Shown here one piece after another: positions 11,746-24,205 of a stretch of 64,000 bases of DNA; positions within the stretch are counted from its first letter, which is position 1, and each line of letters starts with the position of its first letter. A program made the position numbers and the translations under genes. The notes below the pieces were generated by a model that saw only the letters and a program-made list of their open reading frames with translations, was not told where the DNA came from and did not search any database. The DNA is taken from the NCBI GenBank assembly GCA_028829895.1, contig CM054182.1, positions 7,595,001-7,659,000 of the forward strand, in the 5' to 3' direction. The stretch comes from Sinotaia quadrata. Taxonomy: Eukaryota > Mollusca > Gastropoda > Architaenioglossa > Viviparidae.

Positions 11746-12236
11746 CCAAGCAAATTATTATGGCGTTGGAACATAATTTGTACACGGAACATGTCATATG
11801 ACTTCGGAATTTCCATGGAAATAACCACACTATGTGGCTCTTGAACTTGACATCTACATGGAACCCATCATGTCATGTGACTACTGAAGTTAGAATATGT
11901 TAAGCATTAGCCCTATTGACGTTTGAAATGGCAGATTGTTTGAAACTAAGTACACAACGTTTAGTTTAACACAGAAACAGAACAAACAGTATATAAGTGA
12001 AGTCTGGATCTAAGCAGCACAAGAAACAAAAAAAATTACGCCACGCGTGAACATAAATCTCACACGACACATCATTTTTTATCTTTATTTTTTCTAAGGG
12101 TGGGGGGGGGTGACGTTTGAACTTAGCACTTAAAGGCACATTGATACTTAATTTAATACCTAGACTTTGAGACTCTGAACCCGAAAGACCCTGTTTTTAA
12201 TCCTTATTGCATAGGATCAAACTTTGCAATGGAATG
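11746..12236. repeat. Degraded relics of the 42-bp family and spacer
   Basis: Scattered phrases such as TATGTGGCTCTTGAACTTGAC and GGCGTTGGAACATAA look like diverged copies of the flanking 42-bp unit, with a G-run near 12100-12110. The gap between the two opposed arrays therefore probably derives from the same material. Confidence 0.5.
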
Positions 12237-12418
12237 GCATAAAACGCCACACGTATTGTCCTGTGAATTGAGCAGTTAGGCCGAAACGTCGGGCGTAATG
12301 TCCTGTGCCGTGAGCAGTTAGGTTCAAACGTCAGACGTAATGTCCTTTGCCGTGAGCAGTTATGTTCAAACGTCAGACGTAATATCCTGTGCAATTTGCA
12401 GTTATGTTCAAACGTCAT
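12237..12418 (-). repeat. 42-bp minisatellite, inverted copy, about 4.5 units
   Basis: Units read GTGAGCAGTTAGGTTCAAAC then GTCAGACGTAATGTCC. The reverse complement of the 11333 array unit is TGTGAGCAGTTGGGTTCAAA then CGCCAAACATAGTGTCC, clearly the same family in the other orientation. The arrays face each other across about 490 bp. Confidence 0.88.
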
Positions 12419-14189
12419 AATAAATGCTTTGTGAAATGCAGCTTTTGGGCTTCAACCTTACTGCTAGGCTGTCAAAGATTACTAAAGAATTTTCTTTAAT
12501 TTACATGCACCTTAGAAGGAACATTGGTGTCACAGTTTAAATTTTGAAACACAAGCAACTACGTCATGTGACTTATGTCCATGTGTAAACTAAAATAAGT
12601 CAGTTCATCATGTACTACAGAATTTTAATCTAGTCAAATTGTGATTGGTGAATTAGCACTCAAAACGAGACTTTTATTTTTTTACGACAGCAACAGAGGC
12701 TAACTTTTATTTAAAAACAGGCAATTTGTTCACTGCTTCCGACCGTACGAGCCAAGCTGCATAGAGTTCATTCCCCTCTGTTGTACGGTTCGAAAGTTCG
12801 AAAAGCCGATTTCGGATCTTTCGCAGGTTTCTCCTCTTTTTTTTTTTTTTTTTTTGTTTTTTTTTTTTTTTTATAGAAAAACTCTAAGCGCCTACAGGCA
12901 GCAGCATCAATAGAGTCATCGCCAGCATCCCAAGCACCAGCCAACCTCTCAATAGGAGATCTCCAAGACATTTGGGTAATTTATATAGATTCTAACCACT
13001 CACGTCCGCCATATTGGAAACAGGCGATGAGCGGTGGAGACCGGAAGCTTGCTTTGTTACCACCGGCATTACAAAGAGGTGAACCCGTTGTTTGCCAAAC
13101 TGCTCTGTCGGCGAAGGTCGGTTTGTTAAAACTAAGCCAAGCTGGTGGTGTTCACCAGCAATGACTTCAGAGGTATCAACTGTATGTGGACGCCTAAGTT
13201 AGAATTTACAGTCACTTTCCAATTCTCACTGATTTCGCCGGCAGGCAATGTCATTAAACAGTCGGTACAGGAAGTAGGACAAGCAGCACGTTACTTTAAG
13301 CCGTCGAGCGTCAGAGTGTGACGTGCACTGAACTCTATACATTTATATACTGCTCAGTGGTGAAATGGCTAAAGATATATTAGGAGGCTCCAGTGTTGAG
13401 GAGCAGTCTATGTAGTTTGTAAATTGTTGAAGAAAAAAGAGGTCTGACAACTTGCGTTGTTTAATTATTTATCGACCGTCAGGTATCTTATTTCATGACA
13501 TTCTTGTTTAATGGTGTCTCTGATGGCATATTTACGTCTAGCGTAAAATGTATTTTCTTCCTGACATTTTAATTATTGATTATTTTATTTTGTTTATTGA
13601 CGTCACTAACGTCTTATCTATTTTCCTACTGCCAGACGTTTTAATTAATTATGCGGTTTTAATTACGTCACTTACACAGTTCTGCTAGCCTATCAGACAC
13701 TTTGTTTGGGTTTTTTTTTTTTTTTAGCTATATTATTTACTGTCAGATATTTTAATTCATGATTCTTGTCTTTTATGACGTCACTAACTTCACACCTTTC
13801 TGACTACTACCAGTCAGTCACTTTGATTCATGACTCTTATTGACACAGGTAACTAGTCTCCTGTATATTTGTACGCTCTCGCACTCCACTCCAAAACTCT
13901 CCCATAGTCGTTTTGTACGTTTCACATTAGTGACGTCAGTAAAAGTTGACAGTAGGCCTATGTGTGTTGTACAACTATCCACTGCTGCACTCCGCCCCCT
14001 CGCAATCTTGTCCCATGCAGCCTAGGAACAACACAAAATACACTTTGAAAGTAAACAATAAATATAAACCCGAACTATAAACATGAACTATATTCTCTGA
14101 CAGTAAAAGGACTTAGCCGAAAATGAACTTGTCCGCGAATTTAACGAACGCAGGAATTAATAAGTTAATCACCAATATGTTTTTTACTT
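12419..14189. other. Spacer with poly-T tracts and a GC-richer patch
   Basis: Two poly-T runs at about 12837-12872 give a false Lys-rich minus frame. The stretch 13000-13160 is richer in GC and includes GCCATATTGG, but no exon could be delimited. Nothing else recognised. Confidence 0.4.
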
Positions 14190-14353
14190 GCCCTTTATTA
14201 TAAAAAGAGAGAGAGAGAGACGACAAGATGGGGAAAAACTGGCGGAGAGAATATTAAAACAAATAACGTATTAAATATTTTTAACAGCTGGCTACACATG
14301 ACATGTTTGAGGCTTTGGCAGCAATTATGCCACGATAGTACTTGGAGGGGCTT

Positions 14354-14556
14354 TAGTTTCTTTGCTTACAGAAACAAGAACTAATTATAGCAAGAGGTTT
14401 ATGTCGAATGTTGTACGTAGTTTCTTTCCTTACAGAAACAAGAACTAATTATAGCAAGAGGTTTACGTCGAATGTTGTGCGTAGTTTCTTTGCTTACAGA
14501 AACAAGAACTAATTATAGCAAGAGGTTTATGTCGAATGTTGTACGTAGTTTCTTTG
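14354..14556. repeat. 64-bp tandem repeat, about 3.2 copies
   Basis: Copies begin at 14354, 14418, 14482 and (partial) 14546, with core AACAAGAACTAATTATAGCA. Confidence 0.93.
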
Positions 14557-14625
14557 ACTTTTTTTTTCTTTAAGACCACTTTTTTTCTCGTTTGATGTAT
14601 AGAGCCATTAAAGTGTCTTGCTAGA

Positions 14626-14795
14626 GTTCTGTTGTAAAGTTATTATGCTTGAGATATGTTGGTAAAGTTATCTTGTCATAACTATGCTACTAATGCTGTC
14701 TCGGTAAAGTTCTGTTGTAAAGTTATTATGCTTGAGATATGTTGGTAAAGTTTTCTTGTCATAACTATGCTGCTAATGCTGTCTCGGTAAAGTTC
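14626..14795. repeat. 83-bp tandem duplication
   Basis: Two adjacent copies starting GTTCTGTTGTAAAGTTATTA at about 14626 and 14709. Further diverged GTTCT units continue to about 14930. Confidence 0.88.
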
Positions 14796-15225
14796 TCTAA
14801 GTCCGATACTTAAGCTATATTGCCAGTCTTATTGCTAGAGTTCTTGTGTTAAAGTTCTGTTACTAGAGTTGTATTATTAAAGTTCCGCTGTTCGTGTTCT
14901 AATGCTAAAGTTCTGTTGCCAGAGCTCTGATGTTGAAGTCAGTTATTTTCTAGTCTCTCTTATCAGAGCAGAAAAACAACGGTTTTATTATTTCTCTCCT
15001 CTGAACATTTTGGTTGGTGATTCTACGAGTGTCATTATACACTTTCTCGGACTCCTGTCTTTGGCCGTAACCTTAACAACCGATGGTAACAGTCAAACGA
15101 ACAGCCACATGAGCATTCATCATAAAGGGAACTTACTCATAATTTATTGTTGTCCGGATCCCCTGCATCGTTCTTTTCATGAAACACCCTCGTACGTTTA
15201 AACACTATACACAAACATTGGGAGG

Positions 15226-15314
15226 AGATGATGATGATGATGATAATGATGATGATGGTGGTGGTGGTGGTGGTGGTGGTGGTGGTGGTGATGATGATGA
15301 TGATGATGATGATG
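15226..15314. repeat. (GAT)n(GGT)n(GAT)n microsatellite
   Basis: Trinucleotide run of GAT, then GGT, then GAT again. Confidence 0.96.
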
Positions 15315-15348
15315 TATCACCATTGATTATGGTAAAATCTATCCCTTT

Positions 15349-16005
15349 TGGCTAAAGCGAAAACTTACTAAACAAGCCAGAATTGTAGCTATTGACTAAA
15401 GCAAGAACTTACTAAACCATCCAGCATTGCAGTTATTGGTTAAAGTGAAGACTTACTAAACCACCCAGCATTGCAGTTATTGGTTAAAGTGAAGTCTTAC
15501 TAAACCATCCAGCATTGCAGTTATTGGTTAAAGTGAAGACTTACTAAACAAGCCAGAATTGTAGCTATTGGCTAAAGTGAAGACTTACTAAACAAGCCGG
15601 AATTGTAGCTATTGGCTAAAGTGAAGACTTACTAAACAAGCCAGAATTGTAGCTATTGACTAAAGCAAGAACTTACTAAACCATCCAGCATTGCAGTTAT
15701 TGGTTAAAGTGAAGACTTACTAAACAAGCCAGAATTGTAGCTATTGACTAAAGCAAGAACTTACTAAACCATCCAGCATTGCAGTTATTGGTTAAAGTGA
15801 AGACTTACTAAACCACCCAGCATTGCAGTTATTGGTTAAAGTGAAGACTTACTAAACCATCCAGCATTGCAGTTATTGGTTAAAGTGAAGACTTACTAAA
15901 CCATCCAGCATTGCAGTTATTGGTTAAAGTGAAGACTTACTAAACCATCCAGAATTGTAGCTATTGGTTAAAGTGAAGACTTACTAAACAAGCCGGAATT
16001 GTAGC
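15349..16005. repeat. 44-bp minisatellite, about 15 copies, two variants
   Basis: Variant A has AACCATCCAGCATTGCAGTT and variant B has AACAAGCCAGAATTGTAGCT, each followed by ATTGGxTAAAGTGAAGACTTACT. The A and B units sit in irregular runs, suggesting unequal exchange between two founder units. Confidence 0.94.
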
Positions 16006-17482
16006 TTCTCGCTGCAAGATGTCTATTTAGCTTTGTGACGTGTGACTGACATGGAAGCCTACAAAGTGCTATAAATTTGTTCACGTTGAGTGCCTTGTAT
16101 GTGACGTGTTATTCCAAAAATAATTGTTATCGTATAGACAACGCATCAATCTTAAATAGAACTGGGGTTTGTGTGTATTTACAACATAAAACAAGTAACC
16201 TATTTCTTGGGCTGTAAAGTTGGGTTTTTCTTTTCTTTTCTTTTTTTTTCGGGTGGTGGTGGTGGTGGTGGATGGCATTTGTTGGGGAAGGGGGGGGTGA
16301 GGTTACAAAAAGCATGAGGTGATTCATACAAATCTGTCGCTGGTAACATTTTTATCAAGTAAACCTCCAGATTAAAGAAAGTAAAAGTCTGGTTATGTTT
16401 TTAATTTAATTTTAAATTATGCTTTATATCATTTTATAAATGCTAGAAATTTATTGCATTAAGAATGCTTTATGAGTAGCTTGACTTGCTTGTCATCACT
16501 GTGGGGGAGAAAAATAAACATAATCTCTACACTTGATTTACTTTCTTCAAAAGGATGTATTAAAAAATAAATCTATGTCTGGCAAAGCTATTATTTTTCT
16601 GAAAGCTAATGTAGTATTTTCTACAGGGGCCCGAAATTTAAAACAGTTCAGACTTAGTATATAACAGTATCAAGTGCCTTCTTGTCCAAAAGACCCCGGC
16701 TTTCACATCGAAGCAAGAACGATCTGTCACTCTCTTAGATCGGGAGAAGAAGAGCGTATGTCCACAGATATAGAGTCCATCGATAAGTAATTACGAATTC
16801 AGTTTGATTTGGCATGCGCAGCTAAAGTCTGTCATAATTGTCGACACGAATAACGCCGCTCAGCTTAGCATGAGGTTTGTTGGACCAAGACCTATTTTCA
16901 AAAGGTGACGTCATGATTTCAAGCAGGATTGTTCAAGCTTCTAAAACCGAGAGCAGCCTTTCATTTTGGCAGGCCCGGGGGCGGGGTTTTAAAATAAAAA
17001 TTAGATCTGTTCCTTTTTTTTCTGTTTGGAGTGAACTTCTTGGCGTGCCAGAATCTAATCCGCGGGCGGTTTTGCAGACCACCCTTAACTTGAAGTGAAG
17101 TTCGAGTCACGATAGGACATATTTTTTAATTAGATTAAATTAATAATTTATTTTGTTTAATCTATTGCGGAGAAAATCTAATTGGGAGTGAAGGAAAAGT
17201 CGATCTGTTTACACACTTTAAGATTTTCGTTGTTTTTCGTGAACATCAAAGATGTCTTTAATGCTTTAAGTAACATCTGCATAGTTTCCATTTTCGGCGC
17301 CAAGTAGTTACACTGTGATTCCTCTGGGTGCTGAGAAAGGAGACACTCTGGGGCCCGCTCTGTCACGGTTTGAAAGAAAGAAAGTGAAACAAAATTACAG
17401 CTGTTTGAAAGCGAAGTTCACCAGCCACGTTCTGATAGTTTAGCGTCCCACTCCCCTTCCTCCAACTTCCCATACGCACTCA
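16006..17482. other. Spacer with weak ORF-bearing patches
   Basis: A GGT run lies near 16252-16270. The stretch 16670-16790 and the plus frame 16877-17098 are GC-richer and lightly protein-like, but match no family I recognise. Confidence 0.4.
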
Positions 17483-17502
17483 CACACACACACACACACA
17501 CA
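17483..17502. repeat. (CA)n microsatellite
   Basis: Short run of about ten CA units. Confidence 0.9.
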
Positions 17503-17620
17503 ATCCCCATTTTCGTAATTAATTTTTTAAAATATTGTTGTCAGGGTATAAAAAGAGGTTCCAGCAGCACAAAGATAAATTATTTCTAATCACGTGTCTG
17601 GAAAAACAGGTAGTTCAGTG

Positions 17621-18015
17621 ACTTTTTTCACTCCTGTCGAGTTTTGAGGCAGAAATTGATTTTTTTTCACTGCTGTCGAGTTTAGAGGCAGAAATTGATT
17701 TTTTTCACTGCTGTCGAGTTTAGAGGCAGAAATTTATTATTTTTAGTGCTGTCGAATTTAGAGGCAGAAATTGATATTTTCCCTGCTGTTGAGTTTAGAG
17801 GTAGAAAATAATTATTTTCATTGCTGTCAAATTTTGAGGGAGAAACTGGTTATTTTCATTGCTGTCGAGTTTTAAGGGAGAAACTGGTTATTTTTACTGC
17901 TGTCATTTACAGAGGAAGAAATTAAGATTATTTTTCCTGCTGTCGAGTACAGAAGCAGACTTTTCACTTCTGCTGAGTCTAGATTCTAGAAGAAAACACT
18001 TGTCACTTCTGTCAG
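17621..18015. repeat. Degenerate about 42-bp repeat, about 9 copies
   Basis: Diverged copies of TGCTGTCGAGTTTAGAGGCA followed by GAAATTGATT and a T-run. Divergence rises toward the 3' side. Confidence 0.88.
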
Positions 18016-18292
18016 AGTTTAGCTATTGCATCACCTGTAAGACAGAACAGATGTTTTTCTGGGTCAAAGAGAAGTAAGCTAGTTAATGTTGTGAACCGTG
18101 GTCAAGCGGAAATCCGACCAGTCTATTATAGTAAGCACTCATAGTAAAAGGCGACCTTGATCATAAGTGTGCCTGAATGAAAGCTGGAAGGGGGGGGGGG
18201 TTGTTTGACGTACACTAGTTCAAAAGGACAGAAAGAAGTCAGGGGCATTGTTAACCCTATGTGTGAATGAAAGCTTTAGGTTTGCTTGCTAA
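18016..18292. other. Non-coding spacer
   Basis: Contains a G-run near 18191-18200. No feature recognised. Confidence 0.5.
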
Positions 18293-18329
18293 TGTAGGGG
18301 GCGCTTTCGACTTCCGCCGATTTCGCGCT
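18293..18329 (+). repeat. 37-bp GC-rich dispersed motif, copy 1
   Basis: Begins TGTAGGGGGCGCTTTCGACT and ends TTTCGCGCT. It matches 36984-37020 on the plus strand and 22267-22303 on the minus strand over the full 37 bp, with about three or four mismatches. The motif is CpG-rich in an AT-rich setting. It is probably part of a dispersed element whose limits I cannot define. Confidence 0.8.
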
Positions 18330-20077
18330 GTTGCCATTAGGTCAACTGAATAGCCTTTAAATAGGGGAGTAAATGTAGGTAGAGTTGCATTTTATAAAAT
18401 TTTGTGATTAATTATTTGTGTAAAATGTAATCATGATAATTTGCCATGTATAATTAATTTATGTTTATTTCAGGGTAGTGAGATTGTGCTCAGAGAAAAT
18501 GATTAGCCTTTATCTAAAGAGCACTATGTAGTTAATGTTATCACTATGTAGTTAATGTTATCAGTCTCTGATTGCTTATTTTTATAAAGTGCAGGAATTC
18601 ACCATATGTTTGGAGGCTTTGCATCTTGGTAGTATTGCTTCATGTTGTTGACATCAGTTTGCTGAAGTGTTTCGCTTACAAGGGGAAGTCTACATAGACT
18701 CAGCCAGTGACTATGCTAGACTCCACCAGTGTAGGAACAATAGTGAACTATAGGGGACTTTTGACCTTTTTGAATCTTTTGATACTGGAGAACTGAGGAT
18801 ATGAACTTGGTCAGGGAAAACATAACTAGCTAGGGAAAGCTAAACTTTTCTCTGATAGACATTATGACAATTTTGCTATGTGGATATGTAATTGAGTGTT
18901 GTTTTATTTTCTTAATTGTTTATTTTTTATATAAATATTTTATTAATTTTCATCTGTCTTGTGTCATTTCTTACCATCTTCATTTCATGTAAAATTCACT
19001 TAATCATAGTCGTCATGTCCGTCATTGTGTCCGTCATCGTGTCTGTCTGTCTGTCCATTTGTTTGTCTGTCCATCTTATATGTGAGGACCTTTTCTCTGG
19101 GGGTGACGAGACATTATAGCGATTGACCTCAATTGTTGTGTATTTCGTATTGTCCATCTTACGGGCCACCAACAAACCATCAACTAGATGAGTTAGCATC
19201 ACTCGTACAGATAGGCAGATGCAAAGACATCCACACGTGCATACTCAAGAAATCAGAATACAACAGTTAAACCAGGAAACCTATCATTAACAGCAAAATC
19301 GACCTGTTCTAACGAGGTGTATTCTTGTGATCACGACATTTCACCGACTTTGTCGACTTTTGCCAATTAGCTAAGCACTCAGGTAGGCAAACGCGTGATC
19401 TGAGTTTGCAGCTTTAGTTACACGTTCTGCTGTCTGTTTCTCGTTCTCGGTTAAATCTGCTAAAATCCCAAAACTTTTATCCGGTTCTGGCTTTTAACGT
19501 TCTCATACACTTAGACCCTGGCGTTGGGCGTTTTACACGTCACGAGGAAATCGGATACGCTGCTTACCATTTACATGATTGACGTCCTCGTTTAAAAGGT
19601 TCTCTCCCCTGACATGTAGAGTTTGCAAGACTGGTTTATAAGTTTATAAGCACTTGTGATGTAACTTGCGAGAGAAACGGGTGTCCAGGATGGAATGGGT
19701 CAGGGGGTGATTTGTACGCACACTGAAATCTGCTCAGATAGATTACTTTTTTAAAATTATTATTTACCACCCAGTGTCATTTGCGATCACTTGGTGAGTG
19801 ACCCGCCTGGAGAAATTTTCTTTTTTCACTTTTCTCTAGCAGAATTTACTTTTCAGAAGTTACACCCCCACCTCCACCACCACCATCCCACTTCAAATTT
19901 ATATGTAATTCTGAAAGTAGGGTGAATCTGTCCTGATTTTAGCTCTAATATTACAATAAAGATTGAAAAAAGAAATCGGCTTTAATATTTTTGTCTCTAT
20001 AAAACCATTCTCAACAGTATTTATGTTAATGATTATAAAAGCAACCGTAATACATGTGAATTACTATAAAAATATAT

Positions 20078-20079
<2 letters not shown>
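18330..20079. other. Non-coding spacer
   Basis: Holds a doublet ATCACTATGTAGTTAATGTT near 18531-18560 and a GTCC/GTCT-rich stretch at 19018-19075. No gene recognised. Confidence 0.45.

Positions 20080-20117
<38 letters not shown>
20080..20117. repeat. (GT)n microsatellite
   Basis: About 19 GT units. Confidence 0.95.
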
Positions 20118-20119
<2 letters not shown>

Positions 20120-20772
20120 TGATATGGAGGGTTGCGTACATGGGTGGTCGAGATGCTGTTCGCGATGTAATTTGCAATAGAAGGTTGTGCGTAGACTTCT
20201 AAAAGAAACCCTGCCACAACGTATGTAAGAAATATAAATTTAGTCCTTGGCTGTGTGAAAGCATTGTCCAGGCGAAGAAGTTATTTGTAATATTTTATTT
20301 CAATCATGCCAGGGTTGTGATTAACTGCATTTTGTGGGTGTCTCTTATGCGTTTCTAGTAAAGATTAAATTGGTTTTCAGACTTTGCTGTTCAATATTTT
20401 CATGGCTGTGTGTTTTGGTGGACCATCGTGCTGGAAGTACTGGGTTTGTATTATCGATTTTATTTTTTAAATTTACTTTCCGTAAGCATACGAGCGTGCT
20501 GAAGTTGATGTATCGTTGTATGCGTCAAGCTGATTTTGTGGATGTCCACCAAGTATTTGTGTGGTTAGCCAAGTCATAGGGTCTTCATTTCAGATTTCAG
20601 CACAACTAGTTTTTGAAATAATTTCACTTCCCGTGCTGGATATGTCAGAAAAGCTTCAGCCATCTTGTTGAGAGCACTGACGTCATTGTGCGCTAAAGAT
20701 ATCTGCGAGCAAAATGAATAGAGTAATTTCCCCTGAAAGCACGTATTCTGTCAAAATCGGCCATTACATTAA
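20118..20772. other. Non-coding spacer
   Basis: The plus frame at 20334-20579 has no recognisable motif. Nothing else seen. Confidence 0.45.
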
Positions 20773-20784
20773 AAGCGGGCGCGT

Positions 20785-20853
20785 GTGTATGTGTGTGTGT
20801 GTGTGCGAGAGAGAGAGAGAGAGTGAGTGTGAATTATCTTCCACTCCCTTCTT

Positions 20854-20906
<53 letters not shown>

Positions 20907-20994
20907 GTGAGTGAGTGAGTGAGTGAGTGAGTGAGTGAGTGAGTGAGTGAGTGAGTGAGTGAGTGAGTGAGTGAGTGAGTGAGTGAGTGAGTGA
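20785..20994. repeat. Compound (GT)(GA)(GT)(GA)(GTGA) microsatellite
   Basis: GT run, GA run, 35-bp interruption, GT run, GA run, then about 24 GTGA units. The GA-to-GTGA transition suggests the tetranucleotide grew out of the neighbouring dinucleotides. Confidence 0.97.
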
Positions 20995-21898
20995 GGAGTG
21001 GTGCTTTCTTTTTCAAGCAAAGGCAAGCACAATGTTACAAAAGTCCAATATAAAAATAAAATATGAGAATAGTTATTTGTAGATGAAAGTTCTGTGTACA
21101 AGTTTGGAGAGGTGAGAAACACACATATACATACCTATATATCAGAGAGAGAATAAAGTTATTTTGTGGATTATTTACGTTGTAGATTAAAATTATGTGT
21201 AATCGTGAAGACAGATGAAAAGAGAGATTTTGTTGGTCAAGTCAATGAGAATAAAGTTATTTTACTAGAAGAAAACTATGTGTAATGGTGGGGGAAGAGG
21301 AGAAATTAAACAGAAAATGGATGCTGGTATATTTAGCATTTACCTTCACTATCAGACTGGAACCATTTGATTCTGCTGGAAATTATTACAGTGAATCGAG
21401 ACATAAACTAAATTCCAGAAATTAAACTAACTGGCCAGAATGTAACATTAAGGGGAAAAAATTAACAAAGAGCAAATGACACCGAAAGAAAGTCAATGAG
21501 GCCTTTACAGGGTGGTAATAAATTAACTGTCTGTCGACATATTTGTAAAATAAAACTTTATTATAGAGATTGCCTCGCATGAACATTGCTAGAAAGTCCA
21601 ACAGTAAATCAATTTTCGTCAGCCACTCGTGTCTTTAAATGCCTGTAAATGTCTGACACGTAACCGTTTCCTTGCTCAAAGCACTTACATTTATTTTATG
21701 TGTTCAAGTCTTTATGCAGTCTCCCACGAGTACCCACACTGTTCCTATTGACGACAAAATCCAGTGGGTGTAACATTATACATTAGTGCTATATGTACGA
21801 ATTTTGAAATGCCCATCATAGTGCAGCTTATTCACACGTCTCGTGCAGATATTATATGTCATTCGCACTTGACTGGAAAAAAAACACAGATTGAGGGC

Positions 21899-21901
<3 letters not shown>
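20995..21901. other. Non-coding AT-rich spacer
   Basis: Loose repeats of GAATAAAGTTATTTT near 21151 and 21250. No gene seen. Confidence 0.45.
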
Positions 21902-21982
<81 letters not shown>

Positions 21983-22001
21983 GTGTGTTGTGTGTGTGTG
22001 T
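21902..22001. repeat. (GT)n microsatellite, about 48 units
   Basis: Nearly pure GT run with two single-base interruptions near the 3' end. Confidence 0.98.
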
Positions 22002-22266
22002 TATAAATATTCTCGACTTACTTTGCTTAGATACTACATTCACGATCCAATATAAATAATTATTTTCCTTTTTCCTTCCGCAAAACCTTTCGTTTTGAAA
22101 ACAGTTGTCTTCAAATGTGTCCAGAAAATACCGGACATAACTTCAATGAACAGTTCATACGTAAAAGAACATGACTCGGGAATGCTCAGCAAAAATATAT
22201 TTATTCAATACTGGACACATATTATATGTTTACTGAAATAAAAATTATAAATACCAAAAAGAAGAG

Positions 22267-22303
22267 AGCGCGAAAGCGGCGGAAGCCGGAAGCGTCCCCT
22301 ACA
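22267..22303 (-). repeat. 37-bp GC-rich dispersed motif, copy 2 (inverted)
   Basis: The minus strand reads TGTAGGGGACGCTTCCGGCT then TCCGCCGCTTTCGCGCT, matching the copies at 18293 and 36984. It faces copy 1 in inverted orientation 4.0 kb away, but flanks show no clear target duplication, so a 4-kb element bounded by them is unproven. Confidence 0.8.
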
Positions 22304-22459
22304 TTCAATCAAAATCAAAAAGAAGAGGTAAGAAGATGAAACGTCTATGCAGAGAGAGATTTATGTTGCTTGCTTTTTGTCTATTTCATATTTTTAAAAG
22401 AAGTCAGACAAATGTCTTAGAATTTCTTCTGGCAAAACTGATTTTGATATTTGGTATGC

Positions 22460-22644
22460 AAGTTTATGGCTTAGTTGTGACATTGGTCTGTATGTTTGTT
22501 TATGGCTTAGTTGTGACATTGGTCTGTGTGTAAGTTTATGGCTTAGTTGTGACACTGGTCTGTATGTAAGTTTATGGCCTAGTTGTGACATTTGTCTGTA
22601 TGTAAGTTTATGTCTTCGTTGTGACATTGGTCTATTTGTGAGTT
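22460..22644. repeat. 36-bp minisatellite, 5 copies
   Basis: Units with core TTTATGGCTTAGTTGTGACA then TTGGTCTGTATGTAAG. Confidence 0.93.
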
Positions 22645-23626
22645 TGTCTCCGTACATGCAATAAGCAAAGTGTGAACGTTTGTGAGTGCGATCGGTTTGT
22701 CAATCTGAATTAATGCATTACTCAAAAACGAGGAACTTACAAAACAATAATTACGTCATATGACTGTGAAGCAAGTGGAGTATATTACATATAATAAAAA
22801 TAAAGAAGACACAAAATGTTTTTAAAATGTAAATTACTGAGACACGTGACTCGCTCGAAGCAAACGCAACATGGAGGTAGGGCATGAACTACAATCCAAA
22901 ATTTGAACATGCTTTCCCAGTGTTCTGTTTATTTATTTATAAACTGTATATTTATTCAGCAACCTGAATCAAGAAATATGCATTTTTTAAAAATTAATTG
23001 GTGCATTAATAATATATCAAAACTTTATTTTCTGTAACAGTATCAGTATGATTATATGCGTGATATATTTTTTTTCATTTTGTAACTGAAAGTAAGCACA
23101 AGCGTTAGAAATGCTTATAAAAGAATATTCCAAAATAAATTAATGCTTTTTGCAATTATTTCAGAATACGTGAGTATTTGAAAAATAAAAAAATAAAATA
23201 ATTAAAACCGCCTTTAAAAATAAAAATTGTATCTTCAGTACAACAAGGTAGCGAATCTTTTTTTTCTCTCCTAACTGGTTGTAATAGAAAAGGCAGTTTG
23301 CTCGCGTTTGATTTGCCTCTTTTAATCTCGTAGTTGTTCACATGTCAAACTTTCGTCGGCCTGCTCCAAATCTAGTATGTGTGGGGTTAAGTTTGATTGA
23401 AGTTTTCTATTTGGGGGAGAGAGTGATTGTTACTTTTCTCGGGTTCTGCACGTTTCCTATTCTTTAATCATAAGGGCATTCACTTATTTGTAATGTATCT
23501 GCTGATTTCAAGTCATTCAACAATTTCTTCATTATCTTTTATTCAGTGTGTCTGGAATCAAAGACTCTAGTGTCATGCAGACAAGTCACCATCAGCAAAC
23601 TTGCAACTTTAACTCACTGATCTCAG
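22645..23626. other. Non-coding AT-rich spacer
   Basis: No gene or array recognised. The minus frame at 23156-23341 has no motif. Confidence 0.5.
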
Positions 23627-23830
23627 ATGGATGGATGGATGGATGGGTGGGTGGGTGGGTGGATGGATTGTTGGATGGATGGGATTGGGTTTTAGATAGA
23701 TGGATGGATGGATGGACGGACGGATGGATGGATTGTTGGATGGATGGATGGATGGGTGGATGGATTGGTGGGTGGGTGGGTGGATTGTTGAATGGATGGA
23801 ATTTTTTTAGATAGATCGATAGATAGATAA
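23627..23830. repeat. (GGAT)n/(GGGT)n microsatellite
   Basis: Imperfect GGAT and GGGT tetranucleotides broken by TTGTT and TTTTAGATA, ending in GATA units. It yields a false WMDG-rich plus frame. Confidence 0.95.
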
Positions 23831-24141
23831 AAATCCAAAGACATTTGCACAGAAGTACGATAACCACAAGGAGGGGTGGCCAAGAATTGAACTTGATATG
23901 TAAACTGCAAAAACTAATTGCACTGAATCTCGAACTACTTATTCCAAATGTAACTGTCCAGCACCTAAACCGTTTGTGTGTGTGGGTGGTGGGCGTGTGT
24001 ACAGTGTGTGTCTGTGTGTATGCGTGTACATCGATGGTTTCATTATTAGCCGTTGTGATTTTGAACTGCATGACGTGTTCGCCTATTTCTTTGACATCGC
24101 CCTTCTTACGATTATAGTTTTAAATTTTTTAAATACTTTCG

Positions 24142-24205
24142 TGAAACATGAGACACGGTACGAAACATGAGACACGGTACGAAACATGAGACACGGTACG
24201 AAACA
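24142..24205. repeat. 19-bp tandem repeat, about 3.4 copies
   Basis: Perfect copies of GAAACATGAGACACGGTAC. Confidence 0.95.

Noticed and set aside
11320..11844. Four overlapping ORFs on both strands
   Set aside because: All are translations of the 42-bp array in different frames.
15130..15195. Possible minus-strand exon with GTAAGT donor
   Set aside because: No convincing acceptor and very short; alternate frames contain stops.
16670..16790. Protein-like frame ending near a GTAATT donor
   Set aside because: Only about 39 codons, unrecognised, and start and donor signals weak; frames of this size are expected by chance.
18293..22303. 4-kb transposon bounded by the inverted 37-bp motifs
   Set aside because: No target duplication, no coding remnant, and a third copy elsewhere in direct orientation; kept only as a dispersed motif.
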